This document shows positions 1 to 8,883 of a stretch of 64,000 nt of DNA, piece by piece. The notes beneath the pieces are model-generated. The model was not told the DNA's origin, searched no databases, and saw only the letters and a list, made by a program, of their open reading frames with translations. The translations under genes and the position numbers were made by a program. Origin of the DNA: an uncultured Fidelibacterota bacterium (lineage in GTDB: Bacteria > Fidelibacterota > Marinisomatia > Marinisomatales > Marinisomataceae); the NCBI GenBank assembly GCA_902538565.1, contig CACBFQ010000002.1, forward strand, positions 62,001 to 126,000. Direction: 5' to 3'. The first letter of the stretch is position 1. Each line of letters starts with the position of its first letter.

Positions 1-12
1 TAATTTTTTTAC

Positions 13-675
13 TCATAAATAATACGCAATAACATAAAACATTGTTACTGGTGTTGTCAATATTAAAGAGTCTAATCGATCTAACATTCCTCCGTGTCCC
101 AAAAGCAAGCCTGAAGAATCTTTTACATTAGCTTTTCTTTTAATAAACGATTCAAAACTATCGCCAATAAATCCAATAATATTGAACACAAAAACAAGGA
201 AATATTGATCTCTTTTCGTTAAAGAAAATTCAAATCCGCTTAAAAAATAAAGCTCACACAAATATATGAAGACTATAGATCCTATCAACCCTCCAAATAA
301 ACCTAAATACGTTTTTTTAGGGCTTATAGTTGGAAGAATTTTTGGTCCTCCAAATTTCTTACCAACAATAAAGGCCATTGAATCATTAATCATGACTCCA
401 GCAAACAACAACAAAGTAAATGGAGAACTTAAAAGACTATCAATACTTCTCAAATAAATCAAAGACATCATACTCCCAAAGATGTAAATCGTACCGAAAA
501 ACAACCAATAAGTACGATTATTAAAATTACTGACAATCTTAATAAACTCTCTAAATGCTAATGCAAAGCAGAACACAACAATCATATTGAAAACTAGAAT
601 ATGATTCAGTATGACATAAATAACTGAAGGGAAACCAACTAATCCAATTAAAATTCTAGACTGTAGCGATGACAT
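13..675 (-). CDS. cdsA: Phosphatidate cytidylyltransferase (CDP-diglyceride synthase)
   Basis: Multi-TM protein with C-terminal CdsA signature-like GDSFESFIKRKANVKDSSGLLLGHGGMLDRLDSL. Confidence 0.93.
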   Translation of the reverse strand: MSSLQSRILIGLVGFPSVIYVILNHILVFNMIVVFCFALAFREFIKIVSNFNNRTYWLFFGTIYIFGSMMSLIYLRSIDSLLSSPFTLLLFAGVMINDSMAFIVGKKFGGPKILPTISPKKTYLGLFGGLIGSIVFIYLCELYFLSGFEFSLTKRDQYFLVFVFNIIGFIGDSFESFIKRKANVKDSSGLLLGHGGMLDRLDSLILTTPVTMFYVIAYYL

Positions 676-698
676 TTATCAAAATAATTATTTTTTGC

Positions 699-1589
699 TT
701 ATATCAAAAGATTAATTGCTTCTGGAACTACTCTCACTGAGGCTTTTTGACTCTCGACAATATCTCCATCAATATTGTAAAAACTCACTTCTCCTGGGTC
801 AATTGAAAAGGAATCAACTTTTATATTCTCAACAAATGGTAAATTTATATGAGTACCTTTATAAACTTTTTGAAAAACCTCAAAAACTTGAAACCTATTA
901 ACATTTTTACCTACTGTTATAAGATCGATTTTTTTATCAGAAAAACCACCATTAGGAGCAACAATCATCCCTTTGCCTGTATGCTTACTGTTGCAACCAA
1001 CAATAAAAGCGCATTCTAGCATTTTTTGTTCTCCATCTACTTGAATTTTAGCTTTGTGGATTTTCTTTTCTATAAGCGTAATTATTGATGCTACATCATA
1101 CCTTATTGGACCAAAGAATCTTAATTTTTCTGCTCTTATGTTACCAAAAGAAAACATACCCCATCCTAAAATGCTTACACTTAACTGTGAAAAGTTATCA
1201 AATTCAACCTGATTGACATCCATTTTCATAGTATTATCACCTACGCATTTATTTATCGCATCTTTCACATCCAATAAACCAGTATCATGGGCTACTGAAT
1301 TACCAGAACCTGTTGGAACAACTCCAAGCTTAAAACTGCGAAGATTATTTGAATCTTGTAATCCATTTACAACTTCATTAACTGTTCCATCTCCACCAAA
1401 AACTATTAATCTATCAAAACTATTTTTATCAATTTTTGATACAAAATCTTTTATGTGATTTGGATATTCCGAAACAAATAATGATGTATTAAAATTAGAT
1501 TTTTCAAAATGATTTTTTGCTTCATAATATACTTTAATTGATTTCTTTAAACCACTTACTGGATTAACTATACAGCAAATTTTTTTCAT
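699..1589 (-). CDS. Diacylglycerol kinase family lipid kinase (YegS/DagK-like)
   Basis: GGDGTVNEVVNGL and GVVPTGSGNSVAHD motifs of the DAGK catalytic domain. Confidence 0.9.
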   Translation of the reverse strand: MKKICCIVNPVSGLKKSIKVYYEAKNHFEKSNFNTSLFVSEYPNHIKDFVSKIDKNSFDRLIVFGGDGTVNEVVNGLQDSNNLRSFKLGVVPTGSGNSVAHDTGLLDVKDAINKCVGDNTMKMDVNQVEFDNFSQLSVSILGWGMFSFGNIRAEKLRFFGPIRYDVASIITLIEKKIHKAKIQVDGEQKMLECAFIVGCNSKHTGKGMIVAPNGGFSDKKIDLITVGKNVNRFQVFEVFQKVYKGTHINLPFVENIKVDSFSIDPGEVSFYNIDGDIVESQKASVRVVPEAINLLI

Positions 1590-2026
1590 TTATAATACTT
1601 GTTATCACCTAAGCGAATTACATCAATTCGAACTTTAACAGTTCCTTGATTTACAAAGTCTAATTTTCTTGCAGCTTTATATGAAAGATCAATTATTCTA
1701 CCCCTAACAAATGGTCCTCTATCATTAATTACAAGCTTAATTGATTTGCCATTTTCAAGATTTGTAACCCTTACTTTTGTACCAAGCGGATATGATTTAT
1801 GAGCAGCGCTTACTTTGTACATATTGAAAATTTCTCCATTGGCTGTGCGCTTTTTATGGAACTTCTTTCCATAATAAGATGCTATGCCAATTTGAGTTTT
1901 AGGGTGATTTTTAATTGATTCAATTTGCTTTCTCGACCAACCGGTTGTGTTGACATAATCACCGTATGCAATATTTGAACCACAAGCAGTGATAAAAACT
2001 AGGGAAATTAATAGAATTCTAATCAT
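1586..2026 (-). CDS. rlpA: Septal ring lytic transglycosylase RlpA-like (DPBB) protein
   Basis: GIASYYGKKFHKKRTANGEIF...AAHKSYPLGTKVRVTNLENGKSI...INDRGPFVRGRIIDLS. Confidence 0.9.
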   Translation of the reverse strand: MIRILLISLVFITACGSNIAYGDYVNTTGWSRKQIESIKNHPKTQIGIASYYGKKFHKKRTANGEIFNMYKVSAAHKSYPLGTKVRVTNLENGKSIKLVINDRGPFVRGRIIDLSYKAARKLDFVNQGTVKVRIDVIRLGDNKYYK

Positions 2027-3080
2027 TTGAAAGCCTATAGTTTATCAGAGGAATTTGAAATGGATCACTCACTAGCAACGTAGCCATTCCTGTCAAAGAT
2101 GCACCATTATCAAGCAACTCTTTAACATTGTCATATGACAATACACCGCCAGTAGCTATAATTGGAAGATCATAATTTGATGCAACCAACTTTACCATTC
2201 TTAAGGTATTGCTATATAGACTTTTTCCGCTCAATCCTCCTCCCTCTTTTGAAAAGGTTTTTGATGATAAGCCTACATCGCCAGCTTTTACATATTTAGT
2301 ATTTCCAATATTAATAGCAGTCTTGGAAAAATCAGATAAAATTTCACAAACTTTCAACACTTCTTCATTCGTACTATCTGGAGACACTTTTACAACAATC
2401 ATTCTTGATGAAATGTCTCTAAATTTAATTATTAAATTTTTTAAACTTTCTAAATCATCACTTAGACATTTACCATCGTCAGTGTTTGGACAGCTTATGT
2501 TTATTTCGTAAAAAAATTGAGAAAAATCTATAGTATTTAGGTGATGATCTATCTCGCTAAATACAAAAAGATATTCTTCGAATGAATTTCCTCCAATGCT
2601 GATTCCAATAGGTCTATTAAATTTTGTTAATTTTTTATTGTTAATTTGAGGAAGGAATTTTTTAACTCCTTTTGTTGGTAAACCTAAAGAGTTTAATATT
2701 GCATAATTACCATCATGGCTTACCTCCTGTATTCTTGGCCTTAAATTGCCCTTAGATGGCTTTTTTAACACTGTTTTATAAGTTATACCGCCAATTCCAA
2801 TTAATTGCCACTGAAGCAGTGAACTTATATCATCCTTAAATGAAGCAGATATTATCGGAGAATCGAAAGTTAAATCATGAACATTCACTTTAATATTTTT
2901 TGGTATAGAAAATTTGAATAACGGCCTAAAAGGAGAAATCATTAAAAAATGATTTAAAGCATCTCCAAAAGTAATTGCTCTTTCTAAATCTTTAGGAATT
3001 TTAGCAATTAGAATTATAACTGCTCTTCTAATTGATCTAAACTGTAAAGAAAGCATTTTTGCCCTAAGTTTATTGAGCAT
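2019..3080 (-). CDS. pyrD: Dihydroorotate dehydrogenase family protein (class 1-like active-site motif)
   Basis: GNLRPRI, NSLGLPTKG, NISCPNTDDGK, GGGLSGKSL and IIATGGVLS FMN-barrel motifs. Confidence 0.8.
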   Translation of the reverse strand: MLNKLRAKMLSLQFRSIRRAVIILIAKIPKDLERAITFGDALNHFLMISPFRPLFKFSIPKNIKVNVHDLTFDSPIISASFKDDISSLLQWQLIGIGGITYKTVLKKPSKGNLRPRIQEVSHDGNYAILNSLGLPTKGVKKFLPQINNKKLTKFNRPIGISIGGNSFEEYLFVFSEIDHHLNTIDFSQFFYEINISCPNTDDGKCLSDDLESLKNLIIKFRDISSRMIVVKVSPDSTNEEVLKVCEILSDFSKTAINIGNTKYVKAGDVGLSSKTFSKEGGGLSGKSLYSNTLRMVKLVASNYDLPIIATGGVLSYDNVKELLDNGASLTGMATLLVSDPFQIPLINYRLSND

Positions 3081-4689
3081 TTAATACCTCTAATCTTTTA
3101 ATTGCATTTACAGCTTGAGCAGAATCTGGAAAGTTTTTAGATAAGAATTCATAATAATATTTAGCGCTGTCTATAAGCGATACTTCATAGTCAAAATGCA
3201 TACCTAAAAAATAAGCTGCAATCTTTGATGAATCAGAAGATTTATCAATATTCATAACTTCTCTATAGAGCATTAAGGATTTATTTAAATCTTTGTTTTT
3301 TAGCTGCTCTGCTTGTGATAAAGTTTTTGATGGTAAATGCTCTATACCAATACCTTCAGAATTGATAATATACATAGCAAAATCAGAGTTTGGATAATCT
3401 GACATGATCTTATCTCTATAAGTTAAATATTCCTCACTGCCAATCTTCAAGTTAATCGCATATAAAGCAAAAAGTGATCGAGTAAAATAATCGCTAGATT
3501 GATGTTTTATTACAATTTCTTCAAAATACATTTTTGATTCTTCATATTTTGAAAGATTAAAAGCCAATATCTGTCCAGCAAGAAATAAACTTTCTACTCT
3601 TTCAGAATCTTTAAGTTGTGTTAATTCAGCATCAAGATTGATCAACTTTTCAACCTCATTTCTCCTTTTGTCTATAATTTGTTTTATGGGAGAGTTTGTA
3701 TTTTGTCTCATTGATTCATTCATAAAAAATTGTACTTTTTCAAAATCAACATTTGGAGCTCTAAGATAAATTTCTGATAATAGATAATATGATTCAATAG
3801 CAGTTTGAGTGTTTGGATAATCTTTTCCTATTCGATCATAATTTTGAATAGCAAAATCTACTTTTCCTCTGTCAAACTCGATTTTTGTAAGCTCTAAATC
3901 TAAATCAGATTTGATAGAGCTAAAATCTTCATCAATAATCAATTCCTGAATTCTGTTAGCTGATTTTTCAAGCTCCCCTCTTAAACGATAGATTTGTACA
4001 ATTTTTAAGTTTGAGTCTTGAATTCTGGTAATTGATACTGTGTTACTTAATACTTTTTGATAACTTTCCAAAGCGTTGTCAAAATCTGAGTTTTCAAATG
4101 AAATTTCTGCAATTTGAAAATATACTTGTTCTCTTAATAGTCGATTTTTGCTAAGAGTTGCTCCCTTATTAAAATTATTGTAAGCATCTTCCGAGTTATC
4201 AATACTTAAATAAATTTCACCAAGTGAAAGATATATTCTTGACATAAATTCTTCTGAATCTACTTCTTCAATTAAGTTCTTTAAATCATTAATTGCAGGC
4301 TGAGGCTTTAAATCTCTCCATTTACATAGTGCTAACCAATATCTTGCTTCCTGATCAAAACCCTCTTCTTGAATCAGTTGATTGAAAATGAGCACTGCAC
4401 TATCATACTCACGTCTGAAATAATGAGATTTTCCTTTTAATAACTTTGCATCTTGAACATACCTACTATCAGAATACTCCCTAAGAATTTTTTCTGATTT
4501 ATCTATTGCTCTTCCATACTCTTGAATTGCTCTAGAAGGAATCTGATTTCCTAAATTTTCAATTCTAATTCTTTCAGCAAGATCATAGTGTTCTTCAGCG
4601 TTGTAGAATGTATTAAAGTAAGCACACCCTTTTAAAAAGAGTAAAAGACATAAGTATTTTATGAATTTTGAATTAAATTCAGACATCAC
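3070..4689 (-). CDS. TPR-repeat lipoprotein
   Basis: Lipobox-like LLFLKGCAYFNTFYNAEEHYD, then repeated TPR-type helices (YNNFNKGATL, ALESYQKVLS, AIQNYDRIGKDYPN). Confidence 0.8.
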   Translation of the reverse strand: MMSEFNSKFIKYLCLLLFLKGCAYFNTFYNAEEHYDLAERIRIENLGNQIPSRAIQEYGRAIDKSEKILREYSDSRYVQDAKLLKGKSHYFRREYDSAVLIFNQLIQEEGFDQEARYWLALCKWRDLKPQPAINDLKNLIEEVDSEEFMSRIYLSLGEIYLSIDNSEDAYNNFNKGATLSKNRLLREQVYFQIAEISFENSDFDNALESYQKVLSNTVSITRIQDSNLKIVQIYRLRGELEKSANRIQELIIDEDFSSIKSDLDLELTKIEFDRGKVDFAIQNYDRIGKDYPNTQTAIESYYLLSEIYLRAPNVDFEKVQFFMNESMRQNTNSPIKQIIDKRRNEVEKLINLDAELTQLKDSERVESLFLAGQILAFNLSKYEESKMYFEEIVIKHQSSDYFTRSLFALYAINLKIGSEEYLTYRDKIMSDYPNSDFAMYIINSEGIGIEHLPSKTLSQAEQLKNKDLNKSLMLYREVMNIDKSSDSSKIAAYFLGMHFDYEVSLIDSAKYYYEFLSKNFPDSAQAVNAIKRLEVLNAQ

Positions 4690-4703
4690 GTAACGAATTT
4701 ACA

Positions 4704-4991
4704 ATGAAGCTTGAAGAATTACAGAACATAATTTCTAAAAAAATTTCAGATGAAATTTCTATAGAGTACATCAATGTCTATGACTACACTGCTCAGCATG
4801 AAAATCATGCTACGTTCGAAGGGAATTATCACCTGAGTATGACATTAGTTAGTCCTGATTTTGAGTCCATGAGTTTAATTGAAAGGCATCAATTAGTTTA
4901 TAAAGCGCTCGATGAGTACATGCATGGAGAAATTCATGCCCTGACAATGAAGACCCTCACCCCTGAAGAATACAAGAAAAGTCAAAAATAA
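4704..4991 (+). CDS. BolA family protein
   Basis: HENHATFEGNYHLSMTLVSPDFESMSLIERHQLVYKALDEYMHGEIHALTMKTLTPEEY fits the BolA pattern. Confidence 0.85.
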   Translation: MKLEELQNIISKKISDEISIEYINVYDYTAQHENHATFEGNYHLSMTLVSPDFESMSLIERHQLVYKALDEYMHGEIHALTMKTLTPEEYKKSQK

Positions 4992-6473
4992 ATGAAGTCT
5001 TTACTGATTGTTTTAGGAAATCAACTTTTTGATAAAAGTAATCATCCGCAAGAAATATCCGATATTTTTATGTGTGAGGATTTCGATTTATGCACATATG
5101 AAAAACATCATAAAAAGAAAATCTCATTTTTTCTTACATCTATGAGAGAATACAGAGATGAAATGTCTGATTCTGGATATGAACTTCATTATAAAGATTT
5201 TTATGACGGATTTGAATCCTCCTTTGTTTCAAAACTAGAAGAAGCCATTGCAACTATTGAGCCAAATAAAATCTTTATCTATGAAATTGAGGATAAAGAG
5301 TTTGAATCTACGCTTTTAGGTTTTTTAGAAAATCAAACTATTGAATTTGAAGTTCTACAGTCCCCTATGTTTATTCATGAAAGGAATTATTTTAAAAATT
5401 ATCAAGAAGGAAAAAGAACCTTATTACTTGAAAATTTTTATAGAAAAACACGAAAAGAGCTAAATATTCTTATGGATGAAGGAAAACCGTTGGGCGGTCA
5501 ATGGAATTATGATGAATTAAATAGAAAAAAAATACCTAAAGGTCTTGAAATCCCGTCAAATAAAAAATATTCAAGTAGTCATCTATCGACAATAAATGAC
5601 TTTATTGATAAAAATTTTAATGATCATCCTGGAGATACGTCGGAAGATTTTTGGGTTCCATTTAATCGAAAAGAGGCTCTTGAATATCTTGATAAATTTT
5701 TCGAAATAAAATTTGAGCTGTTCGGTCCCTATGAGGATGCGATTTACGATAATCATAGTTTTTTATTTCATTCTGCAATTAGCCCCTTACTAAATATTGG
5801 TTTACTGACTCCAATGGAAGTTATTGAAAAAGCGGTCGCATTTAGCGAATCAAATAAAATCTCTATCAACTCTGTTGAAGGCTTTGTAAGACAAATAATG
5901 GGATGGAGAGAATTTATCAGAGGTGTATATCAAACAAGAAGTCATAAACAGATTGGCTTTAATTTTTTTAAAAATGAGCGAAAAATGACTCAGGACTGGT
6001 ATGATGGTACAACTGGTATAGATCCGTTAGATAATGCCATAAAACTTACTTTAGAGCATGGATACACCCATCATATTAATAGATTAATGGTTATTTCAAA
6101 TATTATGAATCTTTCAGGAATTCATCCGGATGAAATTTATAAATGGTTTATGGAAATGTTTGTTGATTCCTCAGAATGGGTTATGGTACCAAACGTTTAT
6201 GGTATGGGAACATTCGCTGATGGAGGTGTCTTCTCAACAAAACCTTATATTTGTGGGTCAAGCTATATAATGAAAATGAGCAACTTTAAGAAAGGCCCTT
6301 GGTGTGATATTGTTGATGGGCTTTACTGGTCATTTATAAAAAATAATCTTGAATATTTTAAAACTAATCCTCGTCTAGCGGTGATGCCAAGAGCTTTAGA
6401 AAGATTAAAGGATGAAAGAAAAGAAATTATTTTTAATGCATCTACCGCTTTTCTTTCTGAAAAGACAAAGTAG
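4992..6473 (+). CDS. Cryptochrome/photolyase-related protein (FeS-BCP/COG3046-like), Fe-S ligands apparently lost
   Basis: N-terminal Rossmann region (LLIVLGNQLF) and C-terminal FAD domain (RQIMGWREFIRGVY, HGYTHHINRLMVISNIMNLSGI, GMGTFADGGVFSTKPYICGSSYIMKMSNF). Confidence 0.88.
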   Translation: MKSLLIVLGNQLFDKSNHPQEISDIFMCEDFDLCTYEKHHKKKISFFLTSMREYRDEMSDSGYELHYKDFYDGFESSFVSKLEEAIATIEPNKIFIYEIEDKEFESTLLGFLENQTIEFEVLQSPMFIHERNYFKNYQEGKRTLLLENFYRKTRKELNILMDEGKPLGGQWNYDELNRKKIPKGLEIPSNKKYSSSHLSTINDFIDKNFNDHPGDTSEDFWVPFNRKEALEYLDKFFEIKFELFGPYEDAIYDNHSFLFHSAISPLLNIGLLTPMEVIEKAVAFSESNKISINSVEGFVRQIMGWREFIRGVYQTRSHKQIGFNFFKNERKMTQDWYDGTTGIDPLDNAIKLTLEHGYTHHINRLMVISNIMNLSGIHPDEIYKWFMEMFVDSSEWVMVPNVYGMGTFADGGVFSTKPYICGSSYIMKMSNFKKGPWCDIVDGLYWSFIKNNLEYFKTNPRLAVMPRALERLKDERKEIIFNASTAFLSEKTK

Positions 6474-6479
6474 ATAGTT

Positions 6480-6695
6480 TTACTTAATTAGTACTTTATA
6501 AAGGTGAATACAAATAATTGCGCCGTTTACGAACATTAAACTTTCACTTCCAATAAGAATTCCATAAAGCACCCAAAATGCAGCGCCTAACCCATTAATC
6601 ATTCTCATTTTAAGTCCATCCCAAAAAAAGGATATCAAGACTAATGCTGATCCAAACCAACCTACTATTTCAACATTAAAGTAGCTATTATCCAT
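6480..6695 (-). CDS. Small multi-TM protein (YgjV/CBU_0592-like)
   Basis: 71 aa, hydrophobic; VGWFGSALVLISFFWDGLKMRMINGLGAAFWVLYGILIG pattern. Confidence 0.55.
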   Translation of the reverse strand: MDNSYFNVEIVGWFGSALVLISFFWDGLKMRMINGLGAAFWVLYGILIGSESLMFVNGAIICIHLYKVLIK

Positions 6696-6825
6696 TTCTT
6701 TTTAGCTCTTCAAGTATTTCTTTTAAAAGCTCATTTGTCTCTTCTTGTCTTGTGACATAAAAATACAATGGATAAATCCCAAAAGTAATCAATGAAAAAA
6801 ATAAAAATTTTATAAAATTCCACAT
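6688..6825 (-). CDS. Putative 45-aa membrane microprotein (not in the supplied ORF track)
   Basis: Manual translation: MWNFIKFLFFSLITFGIYPLYFYVTRQEETNELLKEILEELKRNG*; one TM segment plus charged helix; 3' end overlaps the start of the 6480..6695 gene by 8 nt. Confidence 0.55.
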   Translation of the reverse strand: MWNFIKFLFFSLITFGIYPLYFYVTRQEETNELLKEILEELKRNG

Positions 6826-6827
6826 AT

Positions 6828-7397
6828 TTATTCCTCGCTATAATTTGGTGTTGGTGGAATACCTAATGAGATTTCAAATAAATCGCTTTCTAGTGTAGCA
6901 GATTCAGATGAAGGAGATTCAACAATTCTTCCAATTTCAACATCTTTACTTTTAACTATGAGCGTGGGAACATATCGAATATCTTTACCTTCTTGCTCAT
7001 TACTAGGACTAGCTTTTTCTCTATCAACTGTGATAATAGTTATTTGGTTAAAATCAATTCCAAGCTCAATGAAAATTTTTTCTAATCTTGGCACTTCTCT
7101 TCTGCTATCACCGCACCATGTTCCTAAAAAAAGCTCATAGTTATATTGATTAGGTTCTGTTATGGCGTTTAGAAGCTCAATATCAAGTTCATAGTTATCA
7201 AATTCATCATTGTACCATTCTGAAAAAGGTTCTTGTTTTAATTCATCAATTAAGACTTCACCAAGCAGCATTGGCTTTCCAGTAATAGGATCTTCGAACA
7301 TCCCTACTGGGATGTTTGAAGAAGGGTAAAACTTATATGCTAATACAAAGCACGCTAGTGCAATGCAAAGTGAGAATATTTTATTTGTCGAATTCAT
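6828..7397 (-). CDS. Thioredoxin-fold protein with N-terminal signal/anchor
   Basis: LGTWCGDSRREVPRLEKIF (CxxS-type motif) and RYVPTLIV cis-Pro motif. Confidence 0.78.
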   Translation of the reverse strand: MNSTNKIFSLCIALACFVLAYKFYPSSNIPVGMFEDPITGKPMLLGEVLIDELKQEPFSEWYNDEFDNYELDIELLNAITEPNQYNYELFLGTWCGDSRREVPRLEKIFIELGIDFNQITIITVDREKASPSNEQEGKDIRYVPTLIVKSKDVEIGRIVESPSSESATLESDLFEISLGIPPTPNYSEE

Positions 7398-8268
7398 TAT
7401 AGTACTTATAGATAAAATAAGTACAAATGATGGTACATGACAAAGTAATTACTGAGCCCTCAATACCAAACGCTCCACCCGAAATAATATCAGGAACGTT
7501 ACCTGTATTCTCATGACTAATCATCTTCCATGAATCAACACTAATTCCACTGATTTCAAAACCGAATAGTCCTTGAAAAAAATTCCATCCAAAGTGAAAG
7601 AATGTTGGAAACCATAAATTCTTAGTAAAAGTGTAGCTTATACCTAAAATGAATCCTGCAGCAAATAATTCAGTCATTGGTACCCAATTGCTCCAAACAC
7701 TTGGATTTCCAGCATGCATCAGAGCAAATAGTGCTGAAGAACCAGCAAGTGCAACCCATCTACTAGATGAATCCATCATGCTGTTTAAAATATATCCTCT
7801 AAAAATAAGCTCTTCATCAAATGCTGCTAAAAATAACATCATACTAACAAAGAAAACTCCTGGTTTAAAACCAACATACCCTGTGATGGTTATAGCACCC
7901 AAAAGCCATAATAAAAGGAATAATCCTCCAATGAATGCTAATGCAAATCCTAACCCGACTAACATTTCGTTTGCTTTATCTTTCATAGATAATCCAATAG
8001 ACATTAAAGGTTTGCGATCAATAAACTTTGTTGCAAGCCATAAAGCGCAAAAACTTCCCAATACTTGAAAAGCAGTTAAGGTTAACATTACAGGTGAATC
8101 AAAACTTACATCAAATAAAGCTTCAACAGCTGCTTGATCAGCCATATCGACTCCTGAAATTGTCATAACTATTATTGAGCCGACGGTTACTACCATTCCC
8201 ATTGTTATTAGCCACAAAGGCATAAAAATAATTGCTCTTAAAAATCCATTTTGTATTCTTGGTTCCAT
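7381..8268 (-). CDS. CPBP family intramembrane glutamic endopeptidase
   Basis: Multi-TM; DEELIFRGYILNSM (EExxxR) and HFGWNFFQGLFG motifs; start placed at MEPRIQNG rather than the ORF maximum at 8319, which would overlap the upstream gene. Confidence 0.87.
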   Translation of the reverse strand: MEPRIQNGFLRAIIFMPLWLITMGMVVTVGSIIVMTISGVDMADQAAVEALFDVSFDSPVMLTLTAFQVLGSFCALWLATKFIDRKPLMSIGLSMKDKANEMLVGLGFALAFIGGLFLLLWLLGAITITGYVGFKPGVFFVSMMLFLAAFDEELIFRGYILNSMMDSSSRWVALAGSSALFALMHAGNPSVWSNWVPMTELFAAGFILGISYTFTKNLWFPTFFHFGWNFFQGLFGFEISGISVDSWKMISHENTGNVPDIISGGAFGIEGSVITLSCTIICTYFIYKYYNEFDK

Positions 8269-8278
8269 TTTATTTTCC

Positions 8279-8683
8279 TTAGTTAACTGGTTTACCATTT
8301 TTGTATTTAATAATCTCAATTAATTGGCCTTTATCATCAAAAAAAGATACATCACCATTTAAATTCCCGCGCTTGTACTCAACTTGTACATAAATCTGTC
8401 CATTTTCATGGTAAAATGTGTACAAACCATCAAATTTACCATTACGATAATTTGCCTCTGTTCTCATAGCACCACTCTCATAAAAATCTTTATAGGGTCC
8501 ATGATTCATTCTACCTTTTACAGTTCGAATCATTTTAACTCTTACCTGTTTTTCATCATAATATTCAGTATAAATTCTTTGTCCAGTATTTCTATTAAAC
8601 ACATTCGTTTCAAAGCCACCGTTTGTTACTTGTTGTCCATAACTGATAGCTAAAAAAAAGAAAAGTAAAATTATTTTTCTCAT
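8279..8683 (-). CDS. YwqK/MORN-repeat-like secreted protein
   Basis: Signal peptide plus repeats GPYKDFYESGAMRTEANYRNGKFDGLYTFYHENGQIYVQVEYKRGNLNGDVSFFDDKGQ. Confidence 0.8.
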   Translation of the reverse strand: MRKIILLFFFLAISYGQQVTNGGFETNVFNRNTGQRIYTEYYDEKQVRVKMIRTVKGRMNHGPYKDFYESGAMRTEANYRNGKFDGLYTFYHENGQIYVQVEYKRGNLNGDVSFFDDKGQLIEIIKYKNGKPVN

Positions 8684-8685
8684 TT

Positions 8686-8883
8686 CTATTTCTCCACCAT
8701 TATAAATATTTCTTCTAAGTTCTTTTTGAAGAAGCGTGTAATTTTGATGGACAAAGTAAGAGATGGATCAAATTTTCCAGTTTCAATAGCGTTTATCGTT
8801 TGTCGACTAACCTTCAAATATTCAGCCAACTGTTTTTGACTTATCGCTTTTTCTGATCTTAGTTTTTTAATGTTATTTTTCAT
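8686..8883 (-). CDS. Small XRE-family helix-turn-helix regulator (YozG-like)
   Basis: KKLRSEKAISQKQLAEYLKVSRQTINAIETGKFDPSLTLSIKITRFFKKNLEEIF. Confidence 0.9.
   Translation of the reverse strand: MKNNIKKLRSEKAISQKQLAEYLKVSRQTINAIETGKFDPSLTLSIKITRFFKKNLEEIFIMVEK

Noticed and set aside
7649-8068. 139-aa plus-strand ORF opposite the CPBP protease
   Set aside because: Antisense shadow ORF of a membrane protein gene
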